Counted from the first letter of the stretch, positions 16,845-27,042 are shown. The stretch: 46,791 bases of DNA from an uncultured Oscillospiraceae bacterium (GCA_904396495.1 CAJFOJ010000006.1:1-46791), one strand, 5' to 3'. The notes: a model not told the origin generated them from the letters alone. Translations and numbers: made by a program.

Positions 16845-16986
16845 TCCGCCCGATATGGCATAAGCGCCGTATCTTTTCAATACATATAAAATGATGCGGG
16901 AGGTTGAGATCAATATCTTGACCTTTTGTTATTGTATAGGCAATCTCCAAATATTGGAAGGACGGGACTGACAAGGAGGTCTCTGA

Positions 16987-19212
16987 ATGGCAGGCACGAT
17001 CACTAAAAAAATGAAAATTCGACTGATTGTGATTATCAGCTTTCTTGTATTGGTTTTGGGATGGGTTATCGGCAATCTGGTGTATCGCTCGCTGGTCACT
17101 GGTCAGGATTTAAAGGTCAAGGCCTCAGAGCAGCAGCTGAGCGACATCACAATTCCCGCCAACCGCGGGACCATCTACGATGCCAACATGAACGTGTTGG
17201 CCCAGAGCGCAACTGTCTGGAATGTACAGCTTTCCCCGATGGAAATCAACAATTCCCACGACGCGGCAGAGCAGGAACAGATGGTGACAGATCTCGCCAC
17301 CATCCTCGAACTGGAACCGGAGGACGTGCGTGAGCGGCTTACAAACACCAACAGCCAGTACGAAATCATCAAGCGGAAAATTGAAAAACCGGTGGCCGAC
17401 GAGATTACCCAGCTCAAGAAGGACAAAGGGTACAAGGGAATCTATCTGGAAGTGGACACCAAGCGATACTATCCCTATGAGAATTTGGCGTCGACTGTCA
17501 TCGGCTTTACGAATGCTGATAACGAAGGCGCTTACGGCCTGGAGGCCAAATACAATTCGGTGCTGTCCGGCACCCCGGGAAGGAAAATATCAGCAAAAAA
17601 CGCCTTGGGCGAAACACTGCCCACCTCTTATGAAAAGGTCTACCCCGCCCAGGAGGGAAACAGCATCGTCACCACCATTGACCAGGGTATCCAGCACTTT
17701 ATCGAGAAATCTTTGGACGACGCCATGACGCAATACTCCCCTGACCAGGGCGCCGCCATCATTGTAATGGATGTCAACACCGGGGCGATCCTCGGTATGA
17801 CTTCCAAGCCGGATTTTGACCTCAATGAACCCTACGAGATCACCAGCGAGAAATTGCAGGCCAAGATTGACGCCGCAACCACCGAGGAGGAAAAGCAGGA
17901 GGCGACCAAAGAGGCGTGGGAAACCCAGTGGCGGAACAAGACCATTACCGATACCTATGAGCCCGGTTCTGTTTTCAAAACCGTCACCGCGTCCGCCGCT
18001 TTGGAGGAGGGAACGGCTACTTTAAACTCCACCTATAACTGCACCGGCTCGGTGACCTTCCCAGGCCTTTCCCAGCCCATTCACTGTCACAAACATGGCG
18101 GCCACGGGACTCTGGATTTTACCGGCGCGCTGGTAAACTCCTGCAACCCGGCCTTTATCGCCATTGGCCAGAGCCTTGGCGCGGAGAAATTTTTCAAGTA
18201 TTATGAGGGCTTCGGCCTTACTGAAAAAACCGGTATCGACTTGCCGGCGGAAAACAAAGGCACCTATTATGACGCCTCCATGTCCGCTATCAGTTTGGCT
18301 TCCTGTTCCTTTGGACAGTCCAACACTGTCACCCCGCTGCAAATGTTGACGGCGGCGGTGGCTTCCATCAACGGCGGCAAGCTTTTGCAACCGTATATCG
18401 TCAGCAAAATCGTCGATAATAACGGTAATACCGTGGAGGAAATCCAACCGGAAGTCCGCCGTCAGGTCATTTCCGAGGAGACCTCCGCCATCATGAGAAG
18501 TGCCTTGGAACAGGTGGTCTCGGCAAACGGCGGCACCAATGCTTATGTTAAAGGTTACCGCATCGGCGGTAAATCCGGTACTGCTCAGAAACTGACCGAT
18601 ACCACAAACTCCAAATATGTTTTCTCCTACTTTGTATTCGCTCCCGCCGATGACCCACAGGTCGCCGCCCTGGTCATGGTGGATGAACCCACCGAGGGAC
18701 AGCGGGATTACGCAAACGTCGTCGTCGGCCCGCTGGCCGCAGCGGTCATGAAAGACGTTTTGCCCTATCTGGGGATTGCGCCCCAGTATTCTGAAGAGGA
18801 ACTGGCCGAACAGGAGGTTACCATCCCCACCGGTATGATCGGAATGGATCCTTACTCGGCGGAGAGCAAACTGAGAATCCAGGGCCTCAACGGCAGAATC
18901 GTCGGCGACGGAAAATCCGTCGTATCGGTCTTCCCCAATCAAGGGACCAAAATTCCCAGGGAGGGGACGGTGATCCTCTACACCGAAGAGGATGAGGAGG
19001 AGACGGTTACCGTTCCGTCAGTGGTGGGGATGACGCCGACCCAGGCCAATCAAATCCTCACCAACGCCGGACTCAACATCCGTATCAGCGGAGGGGCCGC
19101 CAACAACAAGCGGGCACAGGTTTCCAGCCAAAGCGTGGAAAGCGGCTCCACAGTGCCCAGGGGGACCATTGTGGAGGTCCAATGCCTGATCTCCGGGGAA
19201 GACGGGGAATAG
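16987..19212 (+). CDS. Class B penicillin-binding protein with PASTA domains (FtsI/SpoVD type)
   Basis: This transpeptidase cross-links septal (FtsI/PBP2B) or spore cortex (SpoVD) peptidoglycan. The 741-residue protein has an N-terminal membrane anchor (12-34), a dimerisation domain beginning ANRGTIYDANMNVLA, and a catalytic domain with nucleophile Ser328 in EPGSVFKT, SCN at 385-387 and KSG at 529-531. Two PASTA domains occupy about 610-735. A Glu/Lys-rich insert (about 288-322) precedes the active serine. A perfect AAGGAGGT precedes ATG 16987. SpoVD and PBP2B are hard to separate by sequence alone; PASTA domains favour either. Confidence 0.94.
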   Translation: MAGTITKKMKIRLIVIISFLVLVLGWVIGNLVYRSLVTGQDLKVKASEQQLSDITIPANRGTIYDANMNVLAQSATVWNVQLSPMEINNSHDAAEQEQMVTDLATILELEPEDVRERLTNTNSQYEIIKRKIEKPVADEITQLKKDKGYKGIYLEVDTKRYYPYENLASTVIGFTNADNEGAYGLEAKYNSVLSGTPGRKISAKNALGETLPTSYEKVYPAQEGNSIVTTIDQGIQHFIEKSLDDAMTQYSPDQGAAIIVMDVNTGAILGMTSKPDFDLNEPYEITSEKLQAKIDAATTEEEKQEATKEAWETQWRNKTITDTYEPGSVFKTVTASAALEEGTATLNSTYNCTGSVTFPGLSQPIHCHKHGGHGTLDFTGALVNSCNPAFIAIGQSLGAEKFFKYYEGFGLTEKTGIDLPAENKGTYYDASMSAISLASCSFGQSNTVTPLQMLTAAVASINGGKLLQPYIVSKIVDNNGNTVEEIQPEVRRQVISEETSAIMRSALEQVVSANGGTNAYVKGYRIGGKSGTAQKLTDTTNSKYVFSYFVFAPADDPQVAALVMVDEPTEGQRDYANVVVGPLAAAVMKDVLPYLGIAPQYSEEELAEQEVTIPTGMIGMDPYSAESKLRIQGLNGRIVGDGKSVVSVFPNQGTKIPREGTVILYTEEDEEETVTVPSVVGMTPTQANQILTNAGLNIRISGGAANNKRAQVSSQSVESGSTVPRGTIVEVQCLISGEDGE

Positions 19213-19322
19213 AAAGGCCCCTGCTTTATTGGAGACGCGGCGAACTTTGGCATCCGCCCATTCTAGTGCCATCCAATAAAACGGCCATCCCGCCACAAAA
19301 AACGCTTGAGAGGAGCAACTAT

Positions 19323-20759
19323 ATGCTGTTATCCGCTTTGTTAGATGGGGTGCAGGTTTTCTCAGATTACGAGGACCGTGATGCGGGCACCGTCGTCAAC
19401 GATTCGAGAAAGATAAAGCCCGGCGACGTGTTTGTCTGTATCAACGGCGCTGCCGCCGACGGACATGAGTACGCAGGTTCGGCGTTGGAGAAGGGTGCCG
19501 CTGCCATTGTCTGTGAACGGGATTTGGGGTTGCCGGGACAGATCCTCGTTGGGGATACCCACCTTGCCTACTCCAAAATGGCGGCCAACTTCTATGGCAA
19601 CCCGTCGAAAAAGCTGCGCCTCATCGGTGTCACCGGCACCAACGGAAAAACCACTACCACAAAGCTTGTGAAAAGCGTTTTGACCAGAATCGGCAAAAAG
19701 GTGGGGCTCATCGGCTCCATTCAAAATGAAATTGGCGATCAAGTCATTCACGCTGAACAAACGACCCCGGATGCCATGGAACTGGAGGAGTTGTACGCCA
19801 AGATGGTAAAAGCCGGCTGCGAGTTCTGTGTTATGGAGGTCTCCTCCCACGCTTTGGATCAGCGTCGGATCGGCGACAGCCACTATGAGGTGGCGGTGTT
19901 TACCAATCTCACCCAGGATCATTTGGATTACCACAAGACGATGGAGAACTACTTCAAAGCAAAGAAAAAGCTTTTTCAGATTTGTGACAGCGCCGTCGTC
20001 AATTACGACGATCCATACGGACAGCGGCTGCTAAAGAATATTTCCTGCCCGGTGAGCACCATTTCGATGGAGTCGCCAAAGGCGGATTTACGCGCTTTTG
20101 ATATCGTCTACCACCCGGACGGGGTGGAGTATCGGTTTGACTACCAGGGCGTTACCAGCAAGGTGAATTTCGGAATGCCCGGTATCTTTTCGGTGAAAAA
20201 TTCTCTGACGGCCATTGCGGTTTGCCTGCGGCTGGGTATCTGCATCGAAAAGGCGGTGGACGGCATCAACATGGCCCAAGGCGTCCGCGGACGGAGCGAG
20301 ATCGTCCCAACAGGGCGGGATTTTACCGTCATCTGTGACCACGCTCACACTCCAGATGGGCTGGAGAACATCCTGTCCGCTTTGAAGCAGACCACCCGAG
20401 GACGGCTGATTGCCCTCTTTGGCTGCGGGGGAGACCGGGATCGGTTAAAACGTCCCCTCATGGCCAAGTCGTCGGCTAAATACGCCGACATGCTCATCAT
20501 CACGTCGGATAACCCCCGCACCGAGGACCCCAAAGCCATTATCGACGACATCCTGCCGGGACTTGACGGTGTGAACATTCCCTATGAGGTTATCATCAAC
20601 CGGAAAGAGGCCATTTTCTTTGCTGTGCAGAACGCCAAGCCCGGGGATACCATCGTCTTAGCGGGCAAGGGCCACGAAGATTACCAGATCATCGGCCATG
20701 AAAAGCACCACTTTGACGAGCGGGAAATCGTGGCAGAGGCGTTAAAGACCCTTTCATAA
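19323..20759 (+). CDS. murE: UDP-N-acetylmuramoyl-tripeptide synthetase MurE (meso-DAP type)
   Basis: MurE adds the third stem-peptide residue. The 478-residue protein has an N-terminal NDSRKIKPGDVF segment, the ATP loop GVTGTNGKTTTTKLV, EVSSHALDQRRI, TNLTQDHLDYH, a VICDHAHTPDGLENIL segment and the substrate motif DNPRTEDP at residues 396-403. DNPR is the signature of meso-diaminopimelate ligases; lysine enzymes differ there, so the cell wall is probably meso-DAP type. ATG 19323 follows GAGAGGAG by seven bases; the longer frame to 19182 overlaps the PBP gene end. Confidence 0.96.
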   Translation: MLLSALLDGVQVFSDYEDRDAGTVVNDSRKIKPGDVFVCINGAAADGHEYAGSALEKGAAAIVCERDLGLPGQILVGDTHLAYSKMAANFYGNPSKKLRLIGVTGTNGKTTTTKLVKSVLTRIGKKVGLIGSIQNEIGDQVIHAEQTTPDAMELEELYAKMVKAGCEFCVMEVSSHALDQRRIGDSHYEVAVFTNLTQDHLDYHKTMENYFKAKKKLFQICDSAVVNYDDPYGQRLLKNISCPVSTISMESPKADLRAFDIVYHPDGVEYRFDYQGVTSKVNFGMPGIFSVKNSLTAIAVCLRLGICIEKAVDGINMAQGVRGRSEIVPTGRDFTVICDHAHTPDGLENILSALKQTTRGRLIALFGCGGDRDRLKRPLMAKSSAKYADMLIITSDNPRTEDPKAIIDDILPGLDGVNIPYEVIINRKEAIFFAVQNAKPGDTIVLAGKGHEDYQIIGHEKHHFDEREIVAEALKTLS

Positions 20760-20770
20760 AAGAATACCTC

Positions 20771-20793
20771 TGAGGGAGAAAAATCCCTCATTT
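20771..20793 (+). terminator. Hairpin between murE and mraY
   Basis: TGAGGGA (20771-20777) pairs with TCCCTCA (20784-20790) around GAAAAA, followed by only three T residues. It is probably a partial terminator or a processing or stability element inside the operon. Confidence 0.4.
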
Positions 20794-20891
20794 CACGGCG
20801 GCCAATTTGCCGCATATGACATCGACGACCTGGGAAAGACGGGTATTGCAACCTTCTTTCTTAGCATATATCACAACGAGGAGATTCAAAT

Positions 20892-21917
20892 ATGGAAAGT
20901 ATCAGCTGCGTTGCAGCGGCGTTTATTGCATTTGCAGTCAGCGCTGTCGCGGGAAAATTCCTGATCCCTTTTCTGCGGAAAATAAAATTTGGGCAGACGA
21001 TTAAGGAAATCGGCCCCACTTGGCATAAAAATAAGCAGGGGACGCCCACAATGGGAGGATTTCTCTTTGCAGGCGGCGCTTTTGTCGGCGTCATCGTCGG
21101 GTTTATCGTTTTGGCGGCCACAGCCGACCACACCATCCATCTGACGACAGTGAGCAACGCCCGGCTGTTCGGGGGACTGGGATTGGCCCTCGCTTTTGGG
21201 TTTATCGGCTTTCTAGACGATTACATCAAAGTGGTCAAAAAGCAGAATTTGGGCCTCAACGCGCGACAAAAGGTGATTTTGCAGCTTCTCGTCAGCATCG
21301 CCTATCTGGCGACGCTTTACCTGGCTGGTGACACCTCCACCATCGTCATGTTCCCCTTTGTTGGAGCGGTTGACTTCGGCTGGCTGTACTATCCGATTGC
21401 GGTGCTGGTCATCATCTTCGGGGTCAACGCCGTCAACTTGACCGACGGCATTGACGGCTTAGCGGGCTCGGTGACATTTGTCGTCTCGGTGACCTTCGTT
21501 GTCATCTGCGGAGTTTTAAACCTAGTTGGGATGAGCATTTTTGCCGCTGCGCTGGCCGGCGGGATTTTGGGATTTCTCATCTACAACTTCCATCCGGCAA
21601 AGGTCTTTATGGGCGACACCGGCTCGATGTTTTTAGGAGGCGCCGTAATCGCCATGGCAGTTGGGACGGCAAGGCCTTTCCTCTTTTTTATCGTCGGTAT
21701 CATTTACATTGTCGAGGCCCTGTCGGTAGTGCTTCAGGTCATCAGCTTTAAAACCACTGGCAAGCGGATCTTTAAAATGAGCCCCATCCATCACCACTTC
21801 GAGATGAGTGGTTGGAGTGAGGGTAAAATCGTCGGAGTATTTTCTGGCGTGACGCTGCTATTCTGCGTCCTCGGCGTCATTTGGATCGTTTTCAGCAGCA
21901 GTTCACTCATCGGTTAA
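20892..21917 (+). CDS. mraY: Phospho-N-acetylmuramoyl-pentapeptide-transferase MraY
   Basis: MraY transfers phospho-MurNAc-pentapeptide to undecaprenyl phosphate, giving lipid I. The 341-residue polytopic protein has about ten helices and the catalytic motifs GTPTMGGFLF, FGFIGFLDDYIKV with the Asp pair, NLTDGIDGLAG, the metal-binding KVFMGDTGSMFLGG and the histidine-rich SPIHHHFEMSGW. GAGGAG precedes ATG 20892 by nine bases. Confidence 0.97.
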   Translation: MESISCVAAAFIAFAVSAVAGKFLIPFLRKIKFGQTIKEIGPTWHKNKQGTPTMGGFLFAGGAFVGVIVGFIVLAATADHTIHLTTVSNARLFGGLGLALAFGFIGFLDDYIKVVKKQNLGLNARQKVILQLLVSIAYLATLYLAGDTSTIVMFPFVGAVDFGWLYYPIAVLVIIFGVNAVNLTDGIDGLAGSVTFVVSVTFVVICGVLNLVGMSIFAAALAGGILGFLIYNFHPAKVFMGDTGSMFLGGAVIAMAVGTARPFLFFIVGIIYIVEALSVVLQVISFKTTGKRIFKMSPIHHHFEMSGWSEGKIVGVFSGVTLLFCVLGVIWIVFSSSSLIG

Positions 21918-21944
21918 ATTATATAGGGCAAAGAGGTGGAATAC

Positions 21945-23120
21945 ATGGCTTCGACCGCGGTGAAACGAAACGGAATCAGAACTGCAATCCAGAACAAATC
22001 AGACTCCCAGGCCGGCGAAAAACCAAAACGGGGGAAGATGAACATCTCTTTCTTCTTTTTGGTCATTGTCCTGTTGTCCATCGGCCTTGTCATGGTGTTT
22101 TCCGCAAGTTATGCCACTTCTCTAAACGAGACGGGTAACAGCCTGACAATCGTGTTAAAACAGGCAGTGTTCGTAGTAGCCGGCGTGGCGATCATGGTCA
22201 TTGCCTCCTTTGTGGATTATCACATTTATCGGAAATTCAAATGGGTCATCTATTTTGGCGGTTTGATTCTCATGTGTTTGGCGCTGCTGTTTCCAAACGA
22301 CACCGGCGCCAAGCGTTGGATTTGGATCGGGCCCATCAGCTTCCAACCCTCGGAAATTATGAAATTTGCGCTGACGGTAGCCTGCGCTCATTTAGTTGCT
22401 TTAAATTACAAGCAGATGAAAAACCCGAAATACGGTTTTTGGCCCTTTGTGCTGCTGCTAGTGCCGGTTTTAGGGCTCTGCGCTTTGCAGAGGCACCTTT
22501 CCGCTTTGATTCTCATGGCGGCCATTGCGGGGACGATCATCATTGTCGGCGGCTCCAAGGTCCGCTGGTTTTTGGGAATCGCGGCGGTTGGAGGCCCGTT
22601 GGCTCTTTTGGTTTTAAAGCTCATGGGCCACGACTATGTGGGCACTCGGTTTTCCGACTGGCTGGACCCCCTTTCCGGTGACATCCGGGGCACCAAATGG
22701 CAGACGGCCCAGTCCCTTTACGCCATCGGTTCGGGGGGGCTCACCGGCGTGGGGCTCGGCAACTCCACCCAGAAATACCTCTACCTTTCCGAACCGCAAA
22801 ACGACTTTATTTTTGCCATTGTCTGCGAGGAACTGGGATTTTTGGGGGCGATGGTCATCATTTTGCTCTTTGTCCTCCTAATTTACTGTGGCTTTTCCAT
22901 CGCCATGAAGGCACCGGATAAATTCGGATGCATGCTGGTCATCGGCCTGACGGCCCAAATCGGCATCCAGACTCTCCTCAACATCGCGGTTGTCACCAAT
23001 TCCATCCCCAACACCGGCATCAGTTTGCCGTTTTTCAGCGCAGGCGGCACGGCCCTTACCATGCAGCTGGCCCAGATGGGAGTTGTCCTAAACGTTTCCC
23101 GATACTGTCAAAACAACTAA
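21945..23120 (+). CDS. ftsW: SEDS glycosyltransferase FtsW (or SpoVE)
   Basis: FtsW polymerises lipid II together with its class B PBP. The 391-residue protein has a charged cytoplasmic N-terminus to about residue 31 and roughly ten membrane helices. SEDS motifs include SIGLVMVFSASYA, GAKRWIWIGPISFQPSEIMKFAL, TGVGLGNSTQKYLYLSEPQNDFIFAIVCEELGF (catalytic region) and NTGISLPFFSAGGT. I chose ATG 21945 after AAGAGGTGG (21931-21939). FtsW and SpoVE paralogues are not separable here; the dcw position favours the division role. Confidence 0.93.
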   Translation: MASTAVKRNGIRTAIQNKSDSQAGEKPKRGKMNISFFFLVIVLLSIGLVMVFSASYATSLNETGNSLTIVLKQAVFVVAGVAIMVIASFVDYHIYRKFKWVIYFGGLILMCLALLFPNDTGAKRWIWIGPISFQPSEIMKFALTVACAHLVALNYKQMKNPKYGFWPFVLLLVPVLGLCALQRHLSALILMAAIAGTIIIVGGSKVRWFLGIAAVGGPLALLVLKLMGHDYVGTRFSDWLDPLSGDIRGTKWQTAQSLYAIGSGGLTGVGLGNSTQKYLYLSEPQNDFIFAIVCEELGFLGAMVIILLFVLLIYCGFSIAMKAPDKFGCMLVIGLTAQIGIQTLLNIAVVTNSIPNTGISLPFFSAGGTALTMQLAQMGVVLNVSRYCQNN

Positions 23121-23168
23121 CGCAATATCGGAGTCTTTTAAATCTAAGCAGAAAGGCTGGTAGGCAGT

Positions 23169-24293
23169 ATGAAAATATTGTTAGCTGGGGGCGGCACGGC
23201 CGGTCATATCAACCCCGCCATCTCCATCGCCAATGAGATCAAAGTCCGCCGGCCTGACACCGAGTTCTTGTTTGCCGCGGCGCCCGGCGGCATGGAGGAC
23301 ACTTTGGTTCCCAAGGCGGGATATCCGGTGGCTCACATCCATGTGGCGGGATTCCGCAGAAGCTTCTCCCCCTCCGACATCGCCCACAATGTAAAGGCTG
23401 TGTCCTACCTGGCGACGGCGGGAATAAAAGCTAGCAAAATCCTAAAGGATTTTGGTCCCGACGCAGTCATCGGGACGGGCGGGTACCTGAGCGGCCCGGT
23501 TTTGTTGGCGGCACAAAAAAGAAAAATTCCCACCTTTCTCCACGAGGCCAACGCCTTCCCCGGTGTCACTACCAAAGCCCTTGCAAAGCGGGCAAACGTT
23601 ATTATGCTCGCTTTTCCAGAGGCCATGGAGCACCTTCCTAAGGGCAGGCGCTACGAAGTGGTGGGAATCCCTGTGCGGCAGTCCTTTGTCACCACCACCA
23701 AAAGGGAAGCAAGAGAGAAATTAGGACTTGATGACCATTTTACTATCCTCTCCTTCGGCGGTAGCCAGGGAGCGCTCAAGATTAACGAAATTGCCGCCGA
23801 TATTATGCAGTGGCATTGCAAGATGGGAGAAATCAACCACATCCACGGCTACGGCAAGCACGGGCGGGATACTTTCCCCAAAATGCTCAAAGACCGGCAC
23901 ATTGACCTTTCAGGTTATCCCCGCATTCAAGCAAAAGAATATATCGACAATATGAACCTCTATGTGGCGGCGGCAGATATTGTCATTTCCCGGGCGGGCG
24001 CCAGCACCATCATGGAACTGGAGGTGGCAGGCAAGCCCTCTATCTTGGTGCCGTACCCTTACGCCGCTGAGAACCACCAATATTACAACGCAAAGGTACT
24101 TGCCGACGCTGGTGCCTCCATATTGGTGGAGGAAAAGGACTATGATAGGGAAGCGCTTCTTACAAAATTGAAGGAACTTTACCAAGATCCTAAGCGGCTT
24201 TCGGAATTTTCCCAGAATGCTTCCAAGCTCGCCGTTTTGGATACGGCGGAAAAGATTTACAACATTATCATGACAGAACTCGAGAAAAAATGA
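23169..24293 (+). CDS. murG: UDP-GlcNAc:lipid I GlcNAc-transferase MurG
   Basis: MurG converts lipid I to lipid II at the cytoplasmic membrane face. The 374-residue GT-B protein shows the N-terminal GGGTAGHINPAISIA, the GTGGYLSGPVLLAA loop, HEANAFPG, FGGSQGALKIN, and the UDP-GlcNAc site SRAGASTIMELEVAGKPSI with PYPYAAENHQ. GAAAGG lies 12 bases before ATG 23169. The stop codon sits in the loop of a 10-bp hairpin (24281-24290 with 24296-24305). Confidence 0.97.
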   Translation: MKILLAGGGTAGHINPAISIANEIKVRRPDTEFLFAAAPGGMEDTLVPKAGYPVAHIHVAGFRRSFSPSDIAHNVKAVSYLATAGIKASKILKDFGPDAVIGTGGYLSGPVLLAAQKRKIPTFLHEANAFPGVTTKALAKRANVIMLAFPEAMEHLPKGRRYEVVGIPVRQSFVTTTKREAREKLGLDDHFTILSFGGSQGALKINEIAADIMQWHCKMGEINHIHGYGKHGRDTFPKMLKDRHIDLSGYPRIQAKEYIDNMNLYVAAADIVISRAGASTIMELEVAGKPSILVPYPYAAENHQYYNAKVLADAGASILVEEKDYDREALLTKLKELYQDPKRLSEFSQNASKLAVLDTAEKIYNIIMTELEKK

Positions 24294-24305
24294 CCTTTTT
24301 TCTCG
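24281..24305 (+). promoter_or_regulatory. Hairpin spanning the murG stop codon
   Basis: CGAGAAAAAA pairs with TTTTTTCTCG around TGACC, which contains the murG stop. The T stretch lies within the stem, so termination would be inefficient. Spacer 24306-24424 to murA shows nothing else clear. Confidence 0.4.
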
Positions 24306-24424
24306 GCAGTAATCGTGGACAAGCTGTGGCAGACATCGCACTTTTTTATTTCGGAAAGCATAGTATGCCATGTAAAAGAACCAACATTGGCGAAAGCGCG
24401 CCGAAATATGGAAGGAGTGTCGTT

Positions 24425-25681
24425 GTGGAGCGGTTTGTGATATCAGGTGGCATCCCATTAGAGGGAGAGATCAGCGTCCACGGTGCGAAAAACAGCTCTT
24501 TGCCGCTGCTGGCAGCCACCGTTCTATGCAATAATGAAAGCGTGCTACATAACTGTCCGAACCTTTCGGACGTCGACGCCGCTTGTAAAATTCTCCAATA
24601 CCTGGGCTGCGGCGTCAAGCGGGAAGGCAACACCGTCGCCGTCAATACAAAGGAGATCACCCATTCTGACGTGCCCGACGACCTGATGCGGGAGATGCGC
24701 TCCTCCATTGTCTTTTTAGGGGCTATTGTGGCGCGGCTGGGAAAGGCGGAAATCTGTTTTCCCGGCGGGTGCGAGCTGGGCGCGCGTCCCATCGACCTGC
24801 ATTTACAGGCCTTGAGAAAGCTTGGCATGGATATCGAGGAAAGCCACGGCAAACTCATTTGTTCCGCGGAAAAGGGCCTTATTGGCACCTCCCTAAACCT
24901 GACCTTCCCCAGCGTGGGCGCCACCGAAAACATCATCTTGGCCGCCGCTTTGGCCAAGGGGGAGACAGTCATCAATAACGCCGCCCAGGAACCGGAGATC
25001 GTCGACCTTGCAAACTTTTTAAACGCCTGCGGAGGAAAGGTCAAAGACGCGGGAAAAAGCCGCATCGTTGTCGAAGGGGTCCAAGAACTTCACGGATGCG
25101 AATACCGGGTCATCCCCGACCGCATTGTGGCGGCCACTTATCTCTGCTGTGCCGCGGCCACAGGCGGGAACATTTTGGTAAAAGACATCTGCGCCGACCA
25201 CATTGCCAGCATCCTTCCCCTGATGGAGGAAATGGGCTGTAAGCTAGACGTGACTCAGGACAGCGTGGCCATTCGGGCTCCCAAGAGGTTAAGGGCGGTA
25301 AAAGACGTGCGCACCATGCCTTATCCCGGATTTCCCACTGATGCCCAGGCGCCGCTGATGGCAGTGGCGGCCACGGCCAAGGGAACCAGTATTTTTTCAG
25401 AGAATATTTTCGAAAGCCGTTATAAGCACGTGGGTGAGCTCTGCCGGATGGGCGCGGATATCAAGATTGCCGGCAAGGTGGCGCTAGTGGAGGGTGTCGA
25501 AACCCTTTACGGCGCAAACGTACGAGCGACCGATTTGAGAGGGGGAGCGTCCCTCATCATCGCGGGATTGGGCGCCAAAGGGCGCACCGAGATTTCAGAG
25601 ATCAAGCACATTGATCGGGGCTATGAGGAAATTGAGAAGACACTCTGCCTCTTAGGGGCGGATATCAAACGGGTATCATAA
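24425..25681 (+). CDS. murA: UDP-N-acetylglucosamine 1-carboxyvinyltransferase MurA
   Basis: MurA transfers enolpyruvate from PEP to UDP-GlcNAc, the first committed step of peptidoglycan synthesis. The 418-residue protein has VHGAKNSSLPLLAAT, MRSSIVFLGAIVARLG and the active-site loop FPGGCELGARPIDLH with catalytic Cys116, so fosfomycin sensitivity would be expected. FPTDAQAPLMA and DLRGGASLIIAGL follow. GTG 24425 is chosen because GGAAGGAG (24410-24417) is seven bases upstream; the longer ATG frame overlaps murG. murA replaces the murC/murB genes often found here in Firmicutes. Confidence 0.95.
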   Translation: MERFVISGGIPLEGEISVHGAKNSSLPLLAATVLCNNESVLHNCPNLSDVDAACKILQYLGCGVKREGNTVAVNTKEITHSDVPDDLMREMRSSIVFLGAIVARLGKAEICFPGGCELGARPIDLHLQALRKLGMDIEESHGKLICSAEKGLIGTSLNLTFPSVGATENIILAAALAKGETVINNAAQEPEIVDLANFLNACGGKVKDAGKSRIVVEGVQELHGCEYRVIPDRIVAATYLCCAAATGGNILVKDICADHIASILPLMEEMGCKLDVTQDSVAIRAPKRLRAVKDVRTMPYPGFPTDAQAPLMAVAATAKGTSIFSENIFESRYKHVGELCRMGADIKIAGKVALVEGVETLYGANVRATDLRGGASLIIAGLGAKGRTEISEIKHIDRGYEEIEKTLCLLGADIKRVS

Positions 25682-25715
25682 CCCTGTGAGGAAGTGAATG
25701 GGAGAAAGGATGTGA

Positions 25716-26972
25716 GTGTTGGTGCCGACCAAAAAGGGAAAGCGTAAACCGGCGAAAAAGCCTGCTGCCGGAAGCCGAAAGCCGTCTGTAAGCCCCAAAT
25801 CCATCCCTTTTTCTGATCCCTTTTACGACAATTATACACCCCGGAGCTTGGGGGGAAGTACTTCTCCACAGAGAAACGCCCCTCAGCGCCGGGGCGAAAT
25901 GCTGTCCGGGCCAACCCGCCCTGTCTCCCAAAATACCAAAAATAAGCGGGGCAGGACTCCCGCTTCGAGGAAAACGGCCAAAAAGGCCGCTTTGGCTCAA
26001 CAGAAGCGCCAGCAGCAATTAAGGCAGGAGCAAATCGCCAAGACCCAGCGCCGCCGCCGCAAAAAGAGAAAACGCAACTATACCCTTTATTACATCATTT
26101 TAGCGGTGTTTCTCATTGTCGCAGGAGTGACGTTGTCTTTGACGGTGTTTTTCAACATCGAGACTATAGAGGTCACTGGAAGCAGTATCTACACCCTTGC
26201 CGATCTGGACGGCGTTTTAGATGCCAAACCGGGAGACAACCTGTTGCGCCTCAATACAAAAGCGCTGAGTGAGACAGTGCTTCAAAGTCTCAAAAAAGCG
26301 GACAGGGTTGAAGTCAAAAGGGTTTTCCCCACCACGTTGCTGGTCGAAATTGAGGATGGGGTCCCAAAAATCCAGCTCTATTATGAAAACCAATATTACA
26401 CCTTGAGCCAGAGGGGTAGAGTGCTGGATATCGCTTCGGAAAGCGTCCCCAATGTTCCCATCGTCATCGGCCCAAAGCCGGACGGCGCCCAAATCGGCTC
26501 TTACGTCGATTTGATCCTGGAAAACGAGGAGAGAGACTGGCTCAACATCCTCTTTAAAGAACTGGAGGCGAGTGGGCTCAACGACATCTCAGTGGTGGAT
26601 ATCTCCAGTACCATTTCCTTAAAGCTCTACTATCAAAATCGTATCGAAATCAAGCTCGGTTCCTTTTCGGAGCTGGACACCAAGCTCCAGATGGTGAAGG
26701 CGGTATTCCAAAACGGAGACATCGGCATTGAGGAAAGCGGCACCATCGATATCACCGACCCAGATAAAATGTACGTGGACAGTGACGCTGAGCTTGACCT
26801 GGCCATTGACGCCGAAGGATGGACCTGGATAGACCCGTCCCCCGACACCGCCGGCGCGGACGGAGAAGAGGGAGCTTCGGCCGGTCAAGAGGAAGGTGAC
26901 AGCACCTCCTCCGAGGAGGAAAATTCGACTTCTTCCCAAGGAGAATCATCCTCAGAGGAAAATTCTTCCTAA
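25716..26972 (+). CDS. divIB: Cell division protein DivIB/FtsQ
   Basis: The 418-residue protein has a long, very basic cytoplasmic domain (Lys/Arg/Pro-rich, residues 1-125), one membrane helix (about 126-150), a POTRA domain (FNIETIEVTGSSIYTLADLD onward), a beta domain with RVFPTTLLVEIEDGVPKI and YYTLSQRGRVLD, and an acidic Ser/Glu-rich tail (from about 378). DivIB with FtsL/DivIC stabilises the septal synthase. Starts GTG 25716, TTG 25719 and GTG 25722 are all possible after AAAGGA (25705-25710). The N-terminal domain and acidic tail are longer than usual. Confidence 0.9.
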   Translation: MLVPTKKGKRKPAKKPAAGSRKPSVSPKSIPFSDPFYDNYTPRSLGGSTSPQRNAPQRRGEMLSGPTRPVSQNTKNKRGRTPASRKTAKKAALAQQKRQQQLRQEQIAKTQRRRRKKRKRNYTLYYIILAVFLIVAGVTLSLTVFFNIETIEVTGSSIYTLADLDGVLDAKPGDNLLRLNTKALSETVLQSLKKADRVEVKRVFPTTLLVEIEDGVPKIQLYYENQYYTLSQRGRVLDIASESVPNVPIVIGPKPDGAQIGSYVDLILENEERDWLNILFKELEASGLNDISVVDISSTISLKLYYQNRIEIKLGSFSELDTKLQMVKAVFQNGDIGIEESGTIDITDPDKMYVDSDAELDLAIDAEGWTWIDPSPDTAGADGEEGASAGQEEGDSTSSEEENSTSSQGESSSEENSS

Positions 26973-27042
26973 AATCCTTTGAAACGGAGTTTTTTTCGCC
27001 CTTTTATTTACAAATAAACCGAAAATAAATGGTTATTTTCTC